Origin: Elusimicrobia bacterium GWC2_64_44
Lineage (GTDB): Bacteria > Elusimicrobiota > Elusimicrobia > Elusimicrobiales > UBA9959
Direction: 5' to 3'
Length of the DNA: 64,000 bases
NCBI GenBank assembly: GCA_001799845.1
Contig: MGUG01000048.1
Span: forward strand, 1 to 64,000
Position numbers and translations under genes: made by a program. Shown here piece after piece: positions 1-10,045 of this stretch (positions are counted from its first letter, which is position 1; the number at the start of each line of letters is the position of its first letter). Below the pieces are notes generated by a model that saw nothing but the letters and a program-made list of their open reading frames with translations, was not told the DNA's origin and did not search any database.

Positions 1-1
1 C

Positions 2-981
<980 letters not shown>

Positions 982-982
<1 letters not shown>

Positions 983-1908
983 TGACCAAAGGGCGCTGGA
1001 AAGCGGCTGTCGGACTGGGAGTGCTGCTGGCGACGGCCGCGCTCTCTTCCGCCGTGCTGCCGCCCGTGTCGCCCTTCTACTACGCCCGCTTCTCCGTGCT
1101 GGTCCCGCCGGGGCCTGTGGAGCCGCCGCCCGAGGCCTTCCGGCTGATCCCGCGGCTTATCCACGCCCCGCACAAGGTGGTGAAGGGCGACAACGTGCGC
1201 AAGCTGGCCGCGGACTACGGCACCGACGTGCGCTCGCTGCAGAGCACCAACGGCAACGAGTTCATCTTCATGTCGCGCGGCGGCAAGATAAGGGTGCACA
1301 ACGGCCGTGGGCTGCTCTACGAGGTGACCGCCAACGGCGAGACCCTCGGCGGCATCGCCTCCCGCTACTGCTCCAAGGGCCGCGACCTGAAGGACTTCAA
1401 GTCGGAGATAGTGGCCGAGAACGGCCTGCCGCCCTCGGCGCTGCTCGCCAATTACAAATTCAGCAAGGGCGACCGGGTCTACCTGCCGGCCGTCTACCTG
1501 AACCTGGACGCCTACCAGATGCCCCTGCGCAGCTTCGGGCGCATCAGCTCCAGCTTCGGCCGGCGCTACCACCCGGTGCTCAAGCGTCGCATCGTGCACA
1601 AGGGCGCGGACATCCCGATGCCGCTGGGCACGCCGGTCTACCCCTCGCGCTCCGGCATAGTGACCTTTGCCGGTTGGAAGGGCGGCTACGGCAATTTGGT
1701 GGAAGTGCGCCACAAGGACGGCTCCATGTGCCGCTACGGGCACCTGTCGGTGCTCTCGGTGCAGCCCGGCGCCGAAGTGGCGAAATCCAGGACGCTGCTC
1801 GGCAAGGTGGGGTCCACGGGGATGAGCACCGGCCCGCACCTGCATTTCGAGATAGTCACGCCTTCCGGCAAGCAGATCAACCCCATGTCCAAGATAGGCC
1901 GCAAATAG
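982..1908 (+). CDS. M23-family metalloendopeptidase with LysM-like N-terminal region
   Basis: A 308-residue probable peptidoglycan peptidase acting in the periplasm. ATG at 982 was chosen over an in-frame ATG at 856 because it overlaps the rho stop by one base and gives a basic start plus a hydrophobic segment at residues 8-27 (signal peptide or anchor). Residues about 62-165 hold two LysM-like stretches ([17 protein letters not shown] and [17 protein letters not shown]). The C-terminal third is a LytM/M23 fold with the zinc ligands in place: His206 and Asp210 in HKGAD, and His286/His288 in GPHLHFE. Because the metal site is intact, this is more likely an active hydrolase than an EnvC-like activator. 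The substrate cross-link cannot be read from sequence. Confidence 0.92.
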
Positions 1909-1909
1909 C

Positions 1910-1926
1910 GGCCTGCCCATCAGGCC
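1910..1926 (+). terminator. Short GC hairpin after the M23 gene
   Basis: A perfect 6-bp stem (GGCCTG / CAGGCC) with a five-base loop starts two bases after the stop codon. No T-run follows, so it may be a weak or Rho-assisted terminator, or only a 3' stabilising hairpin. Confidence 0.3.
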
Positions 1927-1938
1927 CCGGAATTATGC

Positions 1939-1944
1939 TATAAT
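1939..1944 (+). promoter_or_regulatory. -10 box of the rpmE promoter
   Basis: A perfect TATAAT lies 34 bases upstream of the rpmE ATG, with a purine-rich ribosome site (TTAGAGG) at about 1964-1970. No good -35 hexamer is visible 16-18 bases upstream. Confidence 0.55.
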
Positions 1945-1978
1945 TAAGTTTCGCACCACTAATTTAGAGGACAAGACT

Positions 1979-2347
1979 ATGAAAAACGACATACACCCCA
2001 AGTACAATCTCTGTGAAGTTTCCTGCGTCTGCGGGAACGCCTTCCAGACCCGCTCCGTGAAGCCCGCCATAAAAGTCGAAATGTGTTCCGCCTGCCACCC
2101 CTTCTACACCGGCAAGCAGAAGATGCTCGACACCGCCGGCCGCGTGGAGCGCTTCAACAAGAAGTTCGCCGCCACCGAGGGCAAGATGGTGGAGCGCAAG
2201 GTGAAGGTCACTGCCGTGAAGGCCGTGACGCCGCGCCACACCGCCAAGCGCAAGCTGAGCTCCGCCGCCGTTACGGCCAAGAAGGACGAGAAAGCGGCCC
2301 CTAAAGCCGCCGCCCCCAAGGCCGCGCCGAAAACCGAGACGAAGTAG
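1979..2347 (+). CDS. rpmE: 50S ribosomal protein L31 with long basic C-terminal tail
   Basis: A protein of the large ribosomal subunit. The first ~70 of 122 residues match the L31 family: the start MKNDIHPKY, two cysteine pairs typical of the zinc-binding (C+) form (CVC near residue 20 and CSAC near residue 37), and the HPFYTGKQK signature. L31 is normally about 65-85 residues. Here a lysine- and alanine-rich extension follows, with repeated KAAPKAA-type units. Such tails are found on several ribosomal proteins of high-GC bacteria and are probably disordered and RNA-contacting. The gene has its own promoter and a strong terminator, so it is probably monocistronic. Confidence 0.95.
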   Translation: MKNDIHPKYNLCEVSCVCGNAFQTRSVKPAIKVEMCSACHPFYTGKQKMLDTAGRVERFNKKFAATEGKMVERKVKVTAVKAVTPRHTAKRKLSSAAVTAKKDEKAAPKAAAPKAAPKTETK

Positions 2348-2360
2348 CGCCGCGCGAAGA

Positions 2361-2393
2361 ACGGGCGTTCCGTGACCGGGACGCCCGTTTTTT
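2361..2393 (+). terminator. Rho-independent terminator of rpmE
   Basis: An 8-bp perfect stem (ACGGGCGT / ACGCCCGT) extended by three further pairs, with a six-base loop, is followed at once by five T. It starts 13 bases after the rpmE stop. Confidence 0.9.
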
Positions 2394-2400
2394 CATGTAT

Positions 2401-2491
2401 GGGGACGTTGTTGAGTTGTTGACTTGTTATCGTTAGCGCAGAGCTATCTCTTTAGACTTTTTGAACAAGTCAACAACTCAACAACGTCCCC
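2401..2491. repeat. 28-bp perfect inverted repeat (REP-like palindrome) just before prfA
   Basis: Bases 2401-2428 and 2464-2491 are exact reverse complements, separated by a 35-base loop. The outer ends read GGGGACGTTG and CAACGTCCCC. The right arm ends six bases before the prfA start codon and fills the place where a ribosome site should be. The GGGGAC termini are shared with the palindrome at 13749-13800. The form resembles REP elements mobilised by single-strand Y1 transposases, but no such transposase is in the window. Confidence 0.85.
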
Positions 2492-2497
2492 TTCTTT

Positions 2498-3545
<1,048 letters not shown>

Positions 3546-3571
<26 letters not shown>

Positions 3572-4388
3572 CTCGGAGAAGCGCCTTAACGAAGCCGGGG
3601 TGGAAGAGCCGGGGCTGAACGCCCAGTGGCTGCTGGCCGACGCCATGGGCGTGGAGCGCCTGCGCCTGCTGGCCGAGCCGGACCTGCCGGTGCCTGCCGC
3701 CGCGCTGAAAAAATTCAAGGCCGGCCTGCTGCGCAAGGAGCAGGGCCTGCCGCTGGCCTATATCCTGGGCTGGCAGGACTTCCGCGGCCTGCGCATCAGC
3801 GTAGACGAGCGCGTGCTGGTGCCGCGCCCCGAGACCGAGGAGCTGGCCGGCCACGCCGCCGATTTCCTGATGGGCAGGAAGGGGGGGCTGACCGCCCTGG
3901 ACTACGGCGCCGGCTCCGGTGCCATAGGCCTCTGGCTAGCCTACCGCTTCCCCGAGCTGCGCGTGACCGCGGCCGAGATCTCGGCCAGGGCCCTGGCCTG
4001 TTCGCGCGAGAACGCCGGCGAGCTGGGCCTGGAAGCGCGCATGAAGTTCGTCAAAGCCGCCACCCTCGGGCCGCTGCGCGGCCCGTTCGACGTGATAGTC
4101 TCCAACCCGCCCTATATTCCCACCCGCGTGATCCCAGGGCTCGCGCCGGAAGTGCTCAGCGAGCCCAAGGTGGCGCTGGACGGCGGCAGCGACGGGCTGG
4201 ACATAGCCCGCATGCTGACGCGGCTGGCGCCGGCGCGGCTGAAAGATGGCGGCGCGCTGATCCTGGAGCTGGGCGGCGGGCAGCCGAAGACGCTGCTGGA
4301 AGAGATGCCGGACAAGCTCTGGAAAGAAAAGAAAATGTTCAGGGACATCTGCGGTATAGAGCGGTTCCTGTTCGCGAGGAAAAACTAA
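3546..4388 (+). CDS. prmC: Release factor glutamine methyltransferase PrmC
   Basis: An S-adenosylmethionine-dependent methyltransferase that modifies the Gln of the GGQ motif of RF1/RF2. The protein has 280 residues. The N-terminal helical part contains the [13 protein letters not shown] segment typical of PrmC, the SAM-binding loop is [12 protein letters not shown], and the catalytic NPPY motif is at residues 187-190. It overlaps prfA by 26 bases and its stop overlaps the murA start (TAATG), so prfA-prmC-murA are probably translationally coupled. Confidence 0.96.
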
Positions 4389-5644
4389 TGGATAATTTCG
4401 TGATACGCGGCGGCAAGCAGCTATTCGGCCAGGCTACCATCAGCGGCTCCAAGAACGCGGCCCTGCCCATCCTGGCGGCCACGCTGCTGACGCGCGAGAA
4501 GTCCGAGATCAAGAACGTGCCGGAGCTGATGGACATAAAGTCCACCTTCGAGCTGTTGAACTACCTCGGCAAGAACTGCTTTTACGGCTACGGCAACTTC
4601 GTCGTGGAGGAGCGCGCTGGCCTGAAGCACCACGCCCCTTACGACCTGGTGCGCAAGATGCGCGCCTCGGTGCTGGTGGCCGGGCCGCTGCTGGCGCGCT
4701 TCAAGAAGGTGCGCTTCTCGCTGCCGGGCGGCTGCTCCATCGGCATGCGGCCGATAGACATACACCTGGAAGGCTTTAAAAAGCTCGGCGCCGCGGTCTC
4801 TTACGAGAAGGGCGACGTGATCCTGACCGCCAAAAAGCTGAAGGCCGGGAAGGTGAAGTTCCGCTTCCCCAGCGTCGGGGCCACCGAGAACCTGATGATG
4901 TGCGCCGCGCTGATAGAGGGCACTACCGTACTGGAGAACTGCGCGCGGGAGCCCGAGATAGAGGACCTGGCCGCCGCGCTGGTAAAGATGGGCGCCAAGG
5001 TAGAGGGCGCGGGTTCGGCTACCATAAAGGTGACCGGGGCCGCCAAACTGAAGGGCCTGAAGCACACCGTGATGCCCGACCGCATCGAGACCGGCACCTT
5101 CATGCTGCTGTGCGCCGCCGCCGGCGGCCGCGTGCGCCTGCTCAACACCGCGCCGAAGACGCTGACCGCCCTGATCAAGGCCATGCAGAAGGCCGGCGTG
5201 AAGATAAACTGCTTTAAGGATTCCATGGAGGTAATAGCCCCGCAGGGCCGGCCGAAGCCGGTCAGCGTGGACACCAAGCCGCACCCCGGCTTCCCGACGG
5301 ACCTGCAGGCGCCGTGGATGGTCTTCATGGCGCGGGCCAACGGCGTGAGCGAGGTGCACGAGCATATTTTCGAGAACCGCTTCATGCACGCGCCGGAGCT
5401 GGTGCGCATGGGCGCCGATATCACGGTGCTGGACCGCAAGGCCGTGGTGCGCGGCGTGCCGCAGCTGCTGGGCGCGCCGGTGATGTGCTCGGACATCCGC
5501 GCCGGCGCCGCGATGGTGGTGGCCGCCGCCGCCGCTAAAGGCAAGACGCTGATCCGCCGCATCTACCACATAGACCGCGGCTATGAAAAACTGGAACACA
5601 AGCTCAAGGACCTCGGCGTGGACGCGTCGAGGGTGAAGGCCTGA
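4388..5644 (+). CDS. murA: UDP-N-acetylglucosamine 1-carboxyvinyltransferase
   Basis: MurA transfers enolpyruvate from PEP to UDP-GlcNAc, the first committed step of peptidoglycan synthesis in the cytoplasm. The protein has 418 residues, the usual length. It starts with the family signature IRGGKQLFGQATISGSKNAA. The PEP-binding cysteine is Cys116 in PGGCSIGMRP, the residue alkylated by fosfomycin; the Asp substitution known in resistant MurAs is absent. The start at 4388 was chosen because it overlaps the prmC stop and places the signature at residues 5-24. Confidence 0.97.
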   Translation: MDNFVIRGGKQLFGQATISGSKNAALPILAATLLTREKSEIKNVPELMDIKSTFELLNYLGKNCFYGYGNFVVEERAGLKHHAPYDLVRKMRASVLVAGPLLARFKKVRFSLPGGCSIGMRPIDIHLEGFKKLGAAVSYEKGDVILTAKKLKAGKVKFRFPSVGATENLMMCAALIEGTTVLENCAREPEIEDLAAALVKMGAKVEGAGSATIKVTGAAKLKGLKHTVMPDRIETGTFMLLCAAAGGRVRLLNTAPKTLTALIKAMQKAGVKINCFKDSMEVIAPQGRPKPVSVDTKPHPGFPTDLQAPWMVFMARANGVSEVHEHIFENRFMHAPELVRMGADITVLDRKAVVRGVPQLLGAPVMCSDIRAGAAMVVAAAAAKGKTLIRRIYHIDRGYEKLEHKLKDLGVDASRVKA

Positions 5645-5660
5645 CCACAGGCCGCGCGCC

Positions 5661-6935
5661 ATGACTTTCGAGGAAGCCAAAAAGATACTGATCTCGCGGC
5701 AGGACTTCGTCAAGAAGGACGGGTTCGGCCGCGTCTACGCCTGCCTGGGTAAGCTCGGCAACCCGCAGCAGCGGCTGAAGACGGTGCACGTCACCGGCAC
5801 CAACGGCAAGGGCTCAGCCTGCGCCCTGCTCGAGGCCGCCGCGCGCGCGGCGGGCCTGAAGACCGGGCTGTTCATCTCGCCCCACCTGGTCACCATGACC
5901 GAGCGCATCCGGGTCTCAGGCGTCAATATCAGCGAGGCAGGCTTCGCCGCGCTCTTCGCCGAGGTTTACGCCGCCGGACCCGACTTGAGCTTCTTCGAGC
6001 TGCTCACCTGCATGGCCTTCGTGCATTTCGACCGCGTTAAGACGGACCTGGCGGTGATAGAGGTGGGCATAGGCGGCCGCTTCGACACCACGAACGTGCT
6101 GGCGAAGCCGGAACTGAGCATCATCACGTCCGTGGATTTCGATCATAAGAAATACCTGGGCTGCACCCTGGGCGAGATAGCGGCGCAGAAAGCCGGCATC
6201 ATAAAGCCCGGCGGCATCTGTGTGGCGCCTATCCTGCCGGCCGAGGCGCGCGTGGAGATCTCCCGGGAGGCGGCGGAGCGCGGCGCGCAATGCCATTTCT
6301 TCGCCCCCGGCTTCGAGATAGCGGACCGCGACTGGGAAAAGAGCCGCCTGCTGCTGCGGCATAAGAAGACCGGCGAACTCTACCCCTTCGGCATCATGGG
6401 CGAAGGGCAGGTCTCCAACGCCACCGTGGTGTGGGAGGGCCTGGAAATTCTGCGCGGCCTGGGCTGGCCCATCAGCCGCGCGCACGCCGCCGCCGGCTTC
6501 GCTTCGGTGAGCTGGCCTGCCCGCTTTCAGGCGCTGCGCGCCGGGGCCGGCTTCGGGGGCGCGCTGTTCGTGGTGGACGGGGCCCATAACGAGGAGGCCG
6601 CGCGCGCTTTCGCCGCCACCTGGAAACGCTCGCCCTTCGCCGCCAGGAAGCCCGCTTTCGTGATGGGCATGCTGCAGGACAAGGAACGCCGCGGGATACT
6701 GGAGCTGCTGGCGCCGCTGGCGGATAAATTCGTTTTCACGCAGCCGGACTCGCCCCGCGCCGCGGACCCGTGCGCGCTGGCCGACGAGCTGACGGCCCTG
6801 CGGCCCGGTGCCGAGGCCGAAGTGCAGGAGGACATCCGCGCCGCGCTGCAGGCGGCGTCGCGCTCCGGCACGGCGGCCGTGGTGGGCTCGTTCTACCTGG
6901 CGGGGTCGGCGCTGGAAATACTCGGGGAGAAATAG
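5661..6935 (+). CDS. folC: Folylpolyglutamate synthase / dihydrofolate synthase
   Basis: A Mur-ligase-family enzyme that adds glutamate to dihydropteroate and/or folates. The protein has 424 residues. The P-loop is at residues 46-52 (GTNGKGS). The folate-binding region LFISPHLVTMTERIRVSG follows, then VIEVGIGGRFDTTNV and the DFDHKKYLGCTLGEIAAQKAGIIKPG segment typical of FolC. The C-terminal domain holds VVDGAHNEEAARAF. A 16-base gap separates it from murA. Sequence alone does not tell whether it does one or both reactions; no separate dihydrofolate synthase is seen here. Confidence 0.95.
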   Translation: MTFEEAKKILISRQDFVKKDGFGRVYACLGKLGNPQQRLKTVHVTGTNGKGSACALLEAAARAAGLKTGLFISPHLVTMTERIRVSGVNISEAGFAALFAEVYAAGPDLSFFELLTCMAFVHFDRVKTDLAVIEVGIGGRFDTTNVLAKPELSIITSVDFDHKKYLGCTLGEIAAQKAGIIKPGGICVAPILPAEARVEISREAAERGAQCHFFAPGFEIADRDWEKSRLLLRHKKTGELYPFGIMGEGQVSNATVVWEGLEILRGLGWPISRAHAAAGFASVSWPARFQALRAGAGFGGALFVVDGAHNEEAARAFAATWKRSPFAARKPAFVMGMLQDKERRGILELLAPLADKFVFTQPDSPRAADPCALADELTALRPGAEAEVQEDIRAALQAASRSGTAAVVGSFYLAGSALEILGEK

Positions 6936-6943
6936 GAGAGCAC

Positions 6944-7888
6944 ATGCTGGGCATAGGCATAGACATAGGCGGCACCAACACCAAGCTGGTGGTGGTCAAC
7001 CGGGCCGGCAAGGCGCTGGCGCACGAGAGATTCAAGACGGAGGCCTGCAATGGCCCCGCCTCCTTCCTGAAGCGGCTGGGCGCCGCGGTCGGCGAGCTGC
7101 GGCGCGATTACGGCCGGCAGCTGGTCTCCATCGGCATGGGCGCGGCGGGCGACGTGGACCCGGAGCGCGGCGTGCTGCGCTTCGCCCCCAACCTGGGCTG
7201 GCGCAACGTCAAGCTTACCGCCCCGCTGGAGAAGCTGACCGGCCTGCCCTGCGCCATGGAGAACGACGCCAACATGGCCGCCTGGGGCGCTTACGAGATA
7301 GAGCTGGGCCGTAAGTTCGGCGACGTGCTGACGCTGACCCTGGGCACCGGCATAGGCTCGGGCATGATACTCGGCGGCAAGCTTTACCACGGCGCCAGCG
7401 GCACCGCCGGCGAGGCCGGCCACATGAAGATAGTGCCCGACGGCCGCCTGTGCGGCTGCGGCGGCAAGGGCTGCCTTGAGGCCTACTGCGGCAGCCGCTC
7501 CATCCTGGCGCGCGCCCGCGAGCTGATAAAGAACGAGGCTGCCTTCGTCCGCAAATACGCCGACCCGGCGCGCCCCAAGTTCAACACGATCTGCCTGACC
7601 CGCGCGGCCGCGGCCGGCCACCCCGCCGCCCGCCGCGTCTGGGCCGAGACCGGTCATTATCTCGGCTGCGGCCTCGCCTCGCTGATACTGGTGCTCAACC
7701 CCGGCTGCGTGGTGCTGACCGGCGGCGTGTCGCGCGCGCTGAAATGGTTTATGCCGTCGCTGCGCAAGGCGCTGTGCGGCCAGCAGATCAAGACCCCGTT
7801 CGCGCGGGTGAAGATAAAGATCTCCGACGACGCCGACCTGGGCTCGCACGGCGCGGCGCTGTTCGGCCTGGAGCGCGCGCTGAAATAA
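6944..7888 (+). CDS. ROK-family sugar kinase (glucokinase-like)
   Basis: A 314-residue ROK kinase, probably phosphorylating glucose or an amino sugar such as N-acetylmannosamine with ATP. The start at 6944 follows an AGGAGAG ribosome site and puts the phosphate motif DIGGTNTK at residues 5-12. The sugar-binding segment GEAGHMKI and the ROK zinc site are intact (Cys170, Cys172, Cys177 in CGCGGKGC, then AYC). An in-frame ATG at 6770 would overlap folC by 166 bases and is rejected. It lies 8 bases after folC. The exact sugar cannot be assigned. Confidence 0.9.
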   Translation: MLGIGIDIGGTNTKLVVVNRAGKALAHERFKTEACNGPASFLKRLGAAVGELRRDYGRQLVSIGMGAAGDVDPERGVLRFAPNLGWRNVKLTAPLEKLTGLPCAMENDANMAAWGAYEIELGRKFGDVLTLTLGTGIGSGMILGGKLYHGASGTAGEAGHMKIVPDGRLCGCGGKGCLEAYCGSRSILARARELIKNEAAFVRKYADPARPKFNTICLTRAAAAGHPAARRVWAETGHYLGCGLASLILVLNPGCVVLTGGVSRALKWFMPSLRKALCGQQIKTPFARVKIKISDDADLGSHGAALFGLERALK

Positions 7889-7896
7889 AGGAAGCT

Positions 7897-9978
7897 CTGA
7901 AACACCTTCTCGCCGCCGTCCTGCTGTCCGCGGCCGCCGCTAACGCGGCGGCCTACGACCTGCCGTCGGCCACCGGCACGCACCGCGTGCGCTTCGAGGC
8001 GGACGCCGCCGGCTTCAACGAGTACACCCGCGTCATAGACCTGGAGGGCAACGTCCGCCTGGAGGAGCTCTCGCCAGAGGGCAAGCAGCTCAAGCTGGTG
8101 AGGGCCCGCAACCTGACGGTGAACATGGCCAGCCGCACGGTGATAGCGCCGGCGGACTTCGTGATGGACGACGACACAGGCACCGTCTACGGCCGCAGCG
8201 GCTTCTACGACTACGGCAACAGCGCCGGCGTCATCAACGACGGGCGCTTCCTGATAAAGAATTTCGTCTTCCGCGGCCGCTCGGTCAGCTTCGACCGGGA
8301 CAGCTACACCTACAAGCGGGCCAGCCTGACCAGCTGCGACGAGGACCCGCCCCATTACCGGCTGCGCGCCTCGCGCATCTACCTCTACCCGGACCGCTAC
8401 TTCCTGGCATACAATACCGTTTTCTTCCTCGGCAAGATCCCGGTCTTCTATTTCCCGGTGATCTACAAACCGATGGGCCGCGGCACGCCCTTCGTCAGCA
8501 GCTTCTTCCCCGGCTACGACGAGCGCAACGGCTTCTTCATCAAGTCCAACTATCTCTACCGCGTCAACCCGAACATCCGGGTCAAGGCCTACCTCGACTA
8601 TTTCGCGCGGCGCGGCGTGGGCATGGGCGGCGAGTTCGACTACCGGCAGGCGGAGAAGAACATCTCCAATATCTCTGCCTACCGCATCAGGGAATACGGC
8701 CGCGAGACCGACCGCTGGGGCCTCAACGGCGGCTACTGGCACTCTTTCAGCAAGTTCAACGAGTCGGACCCGGCGCAGTATTACAGCCAGGCCTTCTTCC
8801 GCCTGATCTCCGACCCGGCGTTCAATAACGATTTTTTCCGCACCAACCCGTTCGCGGTCAGCCCCGACAAGCAGGCCAGCGTGGCCTTCACCCGCAAGAC
8901 CAACTACACGGTGACGCGCCTGAGCGCCTACGGCCGCGACGAGCGCGACCCCGCGGGCACGGAGAAGTTCCACAAGGCCTACGAGTCGGCCCCGCGGCTG
9001 GACTTCAACACGGTGCCGTTCAGGGTGCTCAAGCTGCCGGTGCTGAACTCTTTCTCCGGTTATTTCGAGAACGCCAAGGACGTCGGGGTGCCGTATTACC
9101 AGAAGAAAGGGCGCGGCGCCTGGACCGTCTCCAAAACGCTGCCGCTCAGCCGCCGGGTGACGGCGTCCCCCTCGGTATTCTACGACCAGGCGGTCTTCCT
9201 TTCTACCGCTTCGGCTACGGAGAACGCGTGGGTGGGCCGCTACGGCGGCGCGCTGAACCTGCGCTACGACCGGATGTGGGGTTCGCTGGACTTGCGCTAC
9301 GCCTACACACGCCGGCTGCGCCCCAATAAGCTTTCCGACGACCTGTCCGCCGCCGACAAGGGCCAGGAGGCGGATTCCCTGGCCGGTGACCTGTTCCTGA
9401 TGCCGCGCAGCAACGCCTATTTCCGGGCGCGCACCTCGTACGACCTGCGCAACTATTACGCGGCGTCCTTCTCCAGCCGCTTGTCGCCGCTGATAACCGA
9501 GGTCTATTACGCGCCCCGCGCCACCCTGGACCTGTACGCCCAGAACTCCTTCAACTTCGCCTCGGGCAACCAGGCCTTCGTGGCGCAGGCCACCGCCGGC
9601 GGCAAGGAGACCTATTTCGGGGCGGGCCTGGCCAACTATAACACCGATTCCGAGGCCTGGATAGTGAGCAATACCTTCGGCTTCCGGCCCTGGCGGACCT
9701 CCAAATGGCGCGCCGAGGCGGTGCTGCGCTACCGCGCCGTGCCTGACCACCTGCCGCAGTTCAAGACCTTCAAGTTCTTCGAGAAGGCCGTGACGCTTTA
9801 CCGCGATTTTCACGATTTTCGCACCCGCTGGGATTTCCGCGTGCGCTCCGGCGGGGTCAACGAGTTCTTCTTCTTCGTCAACCTGAAGATGAACGACCCG
9901 GTGCGCTACGACAGCCTGGAAGAGAAGTCGCGCCAGTTCTGGCGCCCGTGGCGCCAGGAAGGCGCCGTAAGGGATTAG
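7897..9978 (+). CDS. lptD: LPS-assembly protein LptD-like outer-membrane barrel, apparent CTG start
   Basis: LptD is the outer-membrane barrel that inserts lipopolysaccharide at the cell surface. The mature part starts with an OstA/LptA-like jelly-roll region (LEGNVRLEELSPEGKQL, then DDDTGTVYGRSGFYDY). A family-typical segment with the barrel entry FLGKIPVFYFPVIYKP follows, then a long C-terminal barrel. No ATG, GTG or TTG lies at a sensible place. The signal peptide (KHLLAAVLLSAAAANAAA) begins right after a CTG at 7897, which has AAGGA four bases upstream, so CTG is the best start, giving 693 residues. In-frame ATGs upstream lie inside the ROK gene. Either a rare CTG start or a sequence error is possible. 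It is 8 bases downstream of the ROK gene. Confidence 0.85.
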   Translation: MKHLLAAVLLSAAAANAAAYDLPSATGTHRVRFEADAAGFNEYTRVIDLEGNVRLEELSPEGKQLKLVRARNLTVNMASRTVIAPADFVMDDDTGTVYGRSGFYDYGNSAGVINDGRFLIKNFVFRGRSVSFDRDSYTYKRASLTSCDEDPPHYRLRASRIYLYPDRYFLAYNTVFFLGKIPVFYFPVIYKPMGRGTPFVSSFFPGYDERNGFFIKSNYLYRVNPNIRVKAYLDYFARRGVGMGGEFDYRQAEKNISNISAYRIREYGRETDRWGLNGGYWHSFSKFNESDPAQYYSQAFFRLISDPAFNNDFFRTNPFAVSPDKQASVAFTRKTNYTVTRLSAYGRDERDPAGTEKFHKAYESAPRLDFNTVPFRVLKLPVLNSFSGYFENAKDVGVPYYQKKGRGAWTVSKTLPLSRRVTASPSVFYDQAVFLSTASATENAWVGRYGGALNLRYDRMWGSLDLRYAYTRRLRPNKLSDDLSAADKGQEADSLAGDLFLMPRSNAYFRARTSYDLRNYYAASFSSRLSPLITEVYYAPRATLDLYAQNSFNFASGNQAFVAQATAGGKETYFGAGLANYNTDSEAWIVSNTFGFRPWRTSKWRAEAVLRYRAVPDHLPQFKTFKFFEKAVTLYRDFHDFRTRWDFRVRSGGVNEFFFFVNLKMNDPVRYDSLEEKSRQFWRPWRQEGAVRD

Positions 9979-10000
9979 CCGCCTTCGTCCTGAAGGCGGC
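9978..10000 (+). terminator. Hairpin between the convergent lptD and nitronate monooxygenase genes
   Basis: A perfect 9-bp stem (GCCGCCTTC / GAAGGCGGC) with a five-base loop begins at the last base of the lptD stop codon. Only GGTTTA follows, so it would be a weak intrinsic terminator. It is placed to serve the plus strand. Confidence 0.5.
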
Positions 10001-10045
10001 GGTTTACCGAATAATTCTGGTTTTTAAGCGGGGCCGCGTTCGCGG

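Noticed and set aside
6770-6943. Longer ROK kinase start
   Set aside because: It overlaps folC and places an unrelated Arg/Gly-rich stretch before the DIGGTNTK motif. AGGAGAG before 6944 marks the start.
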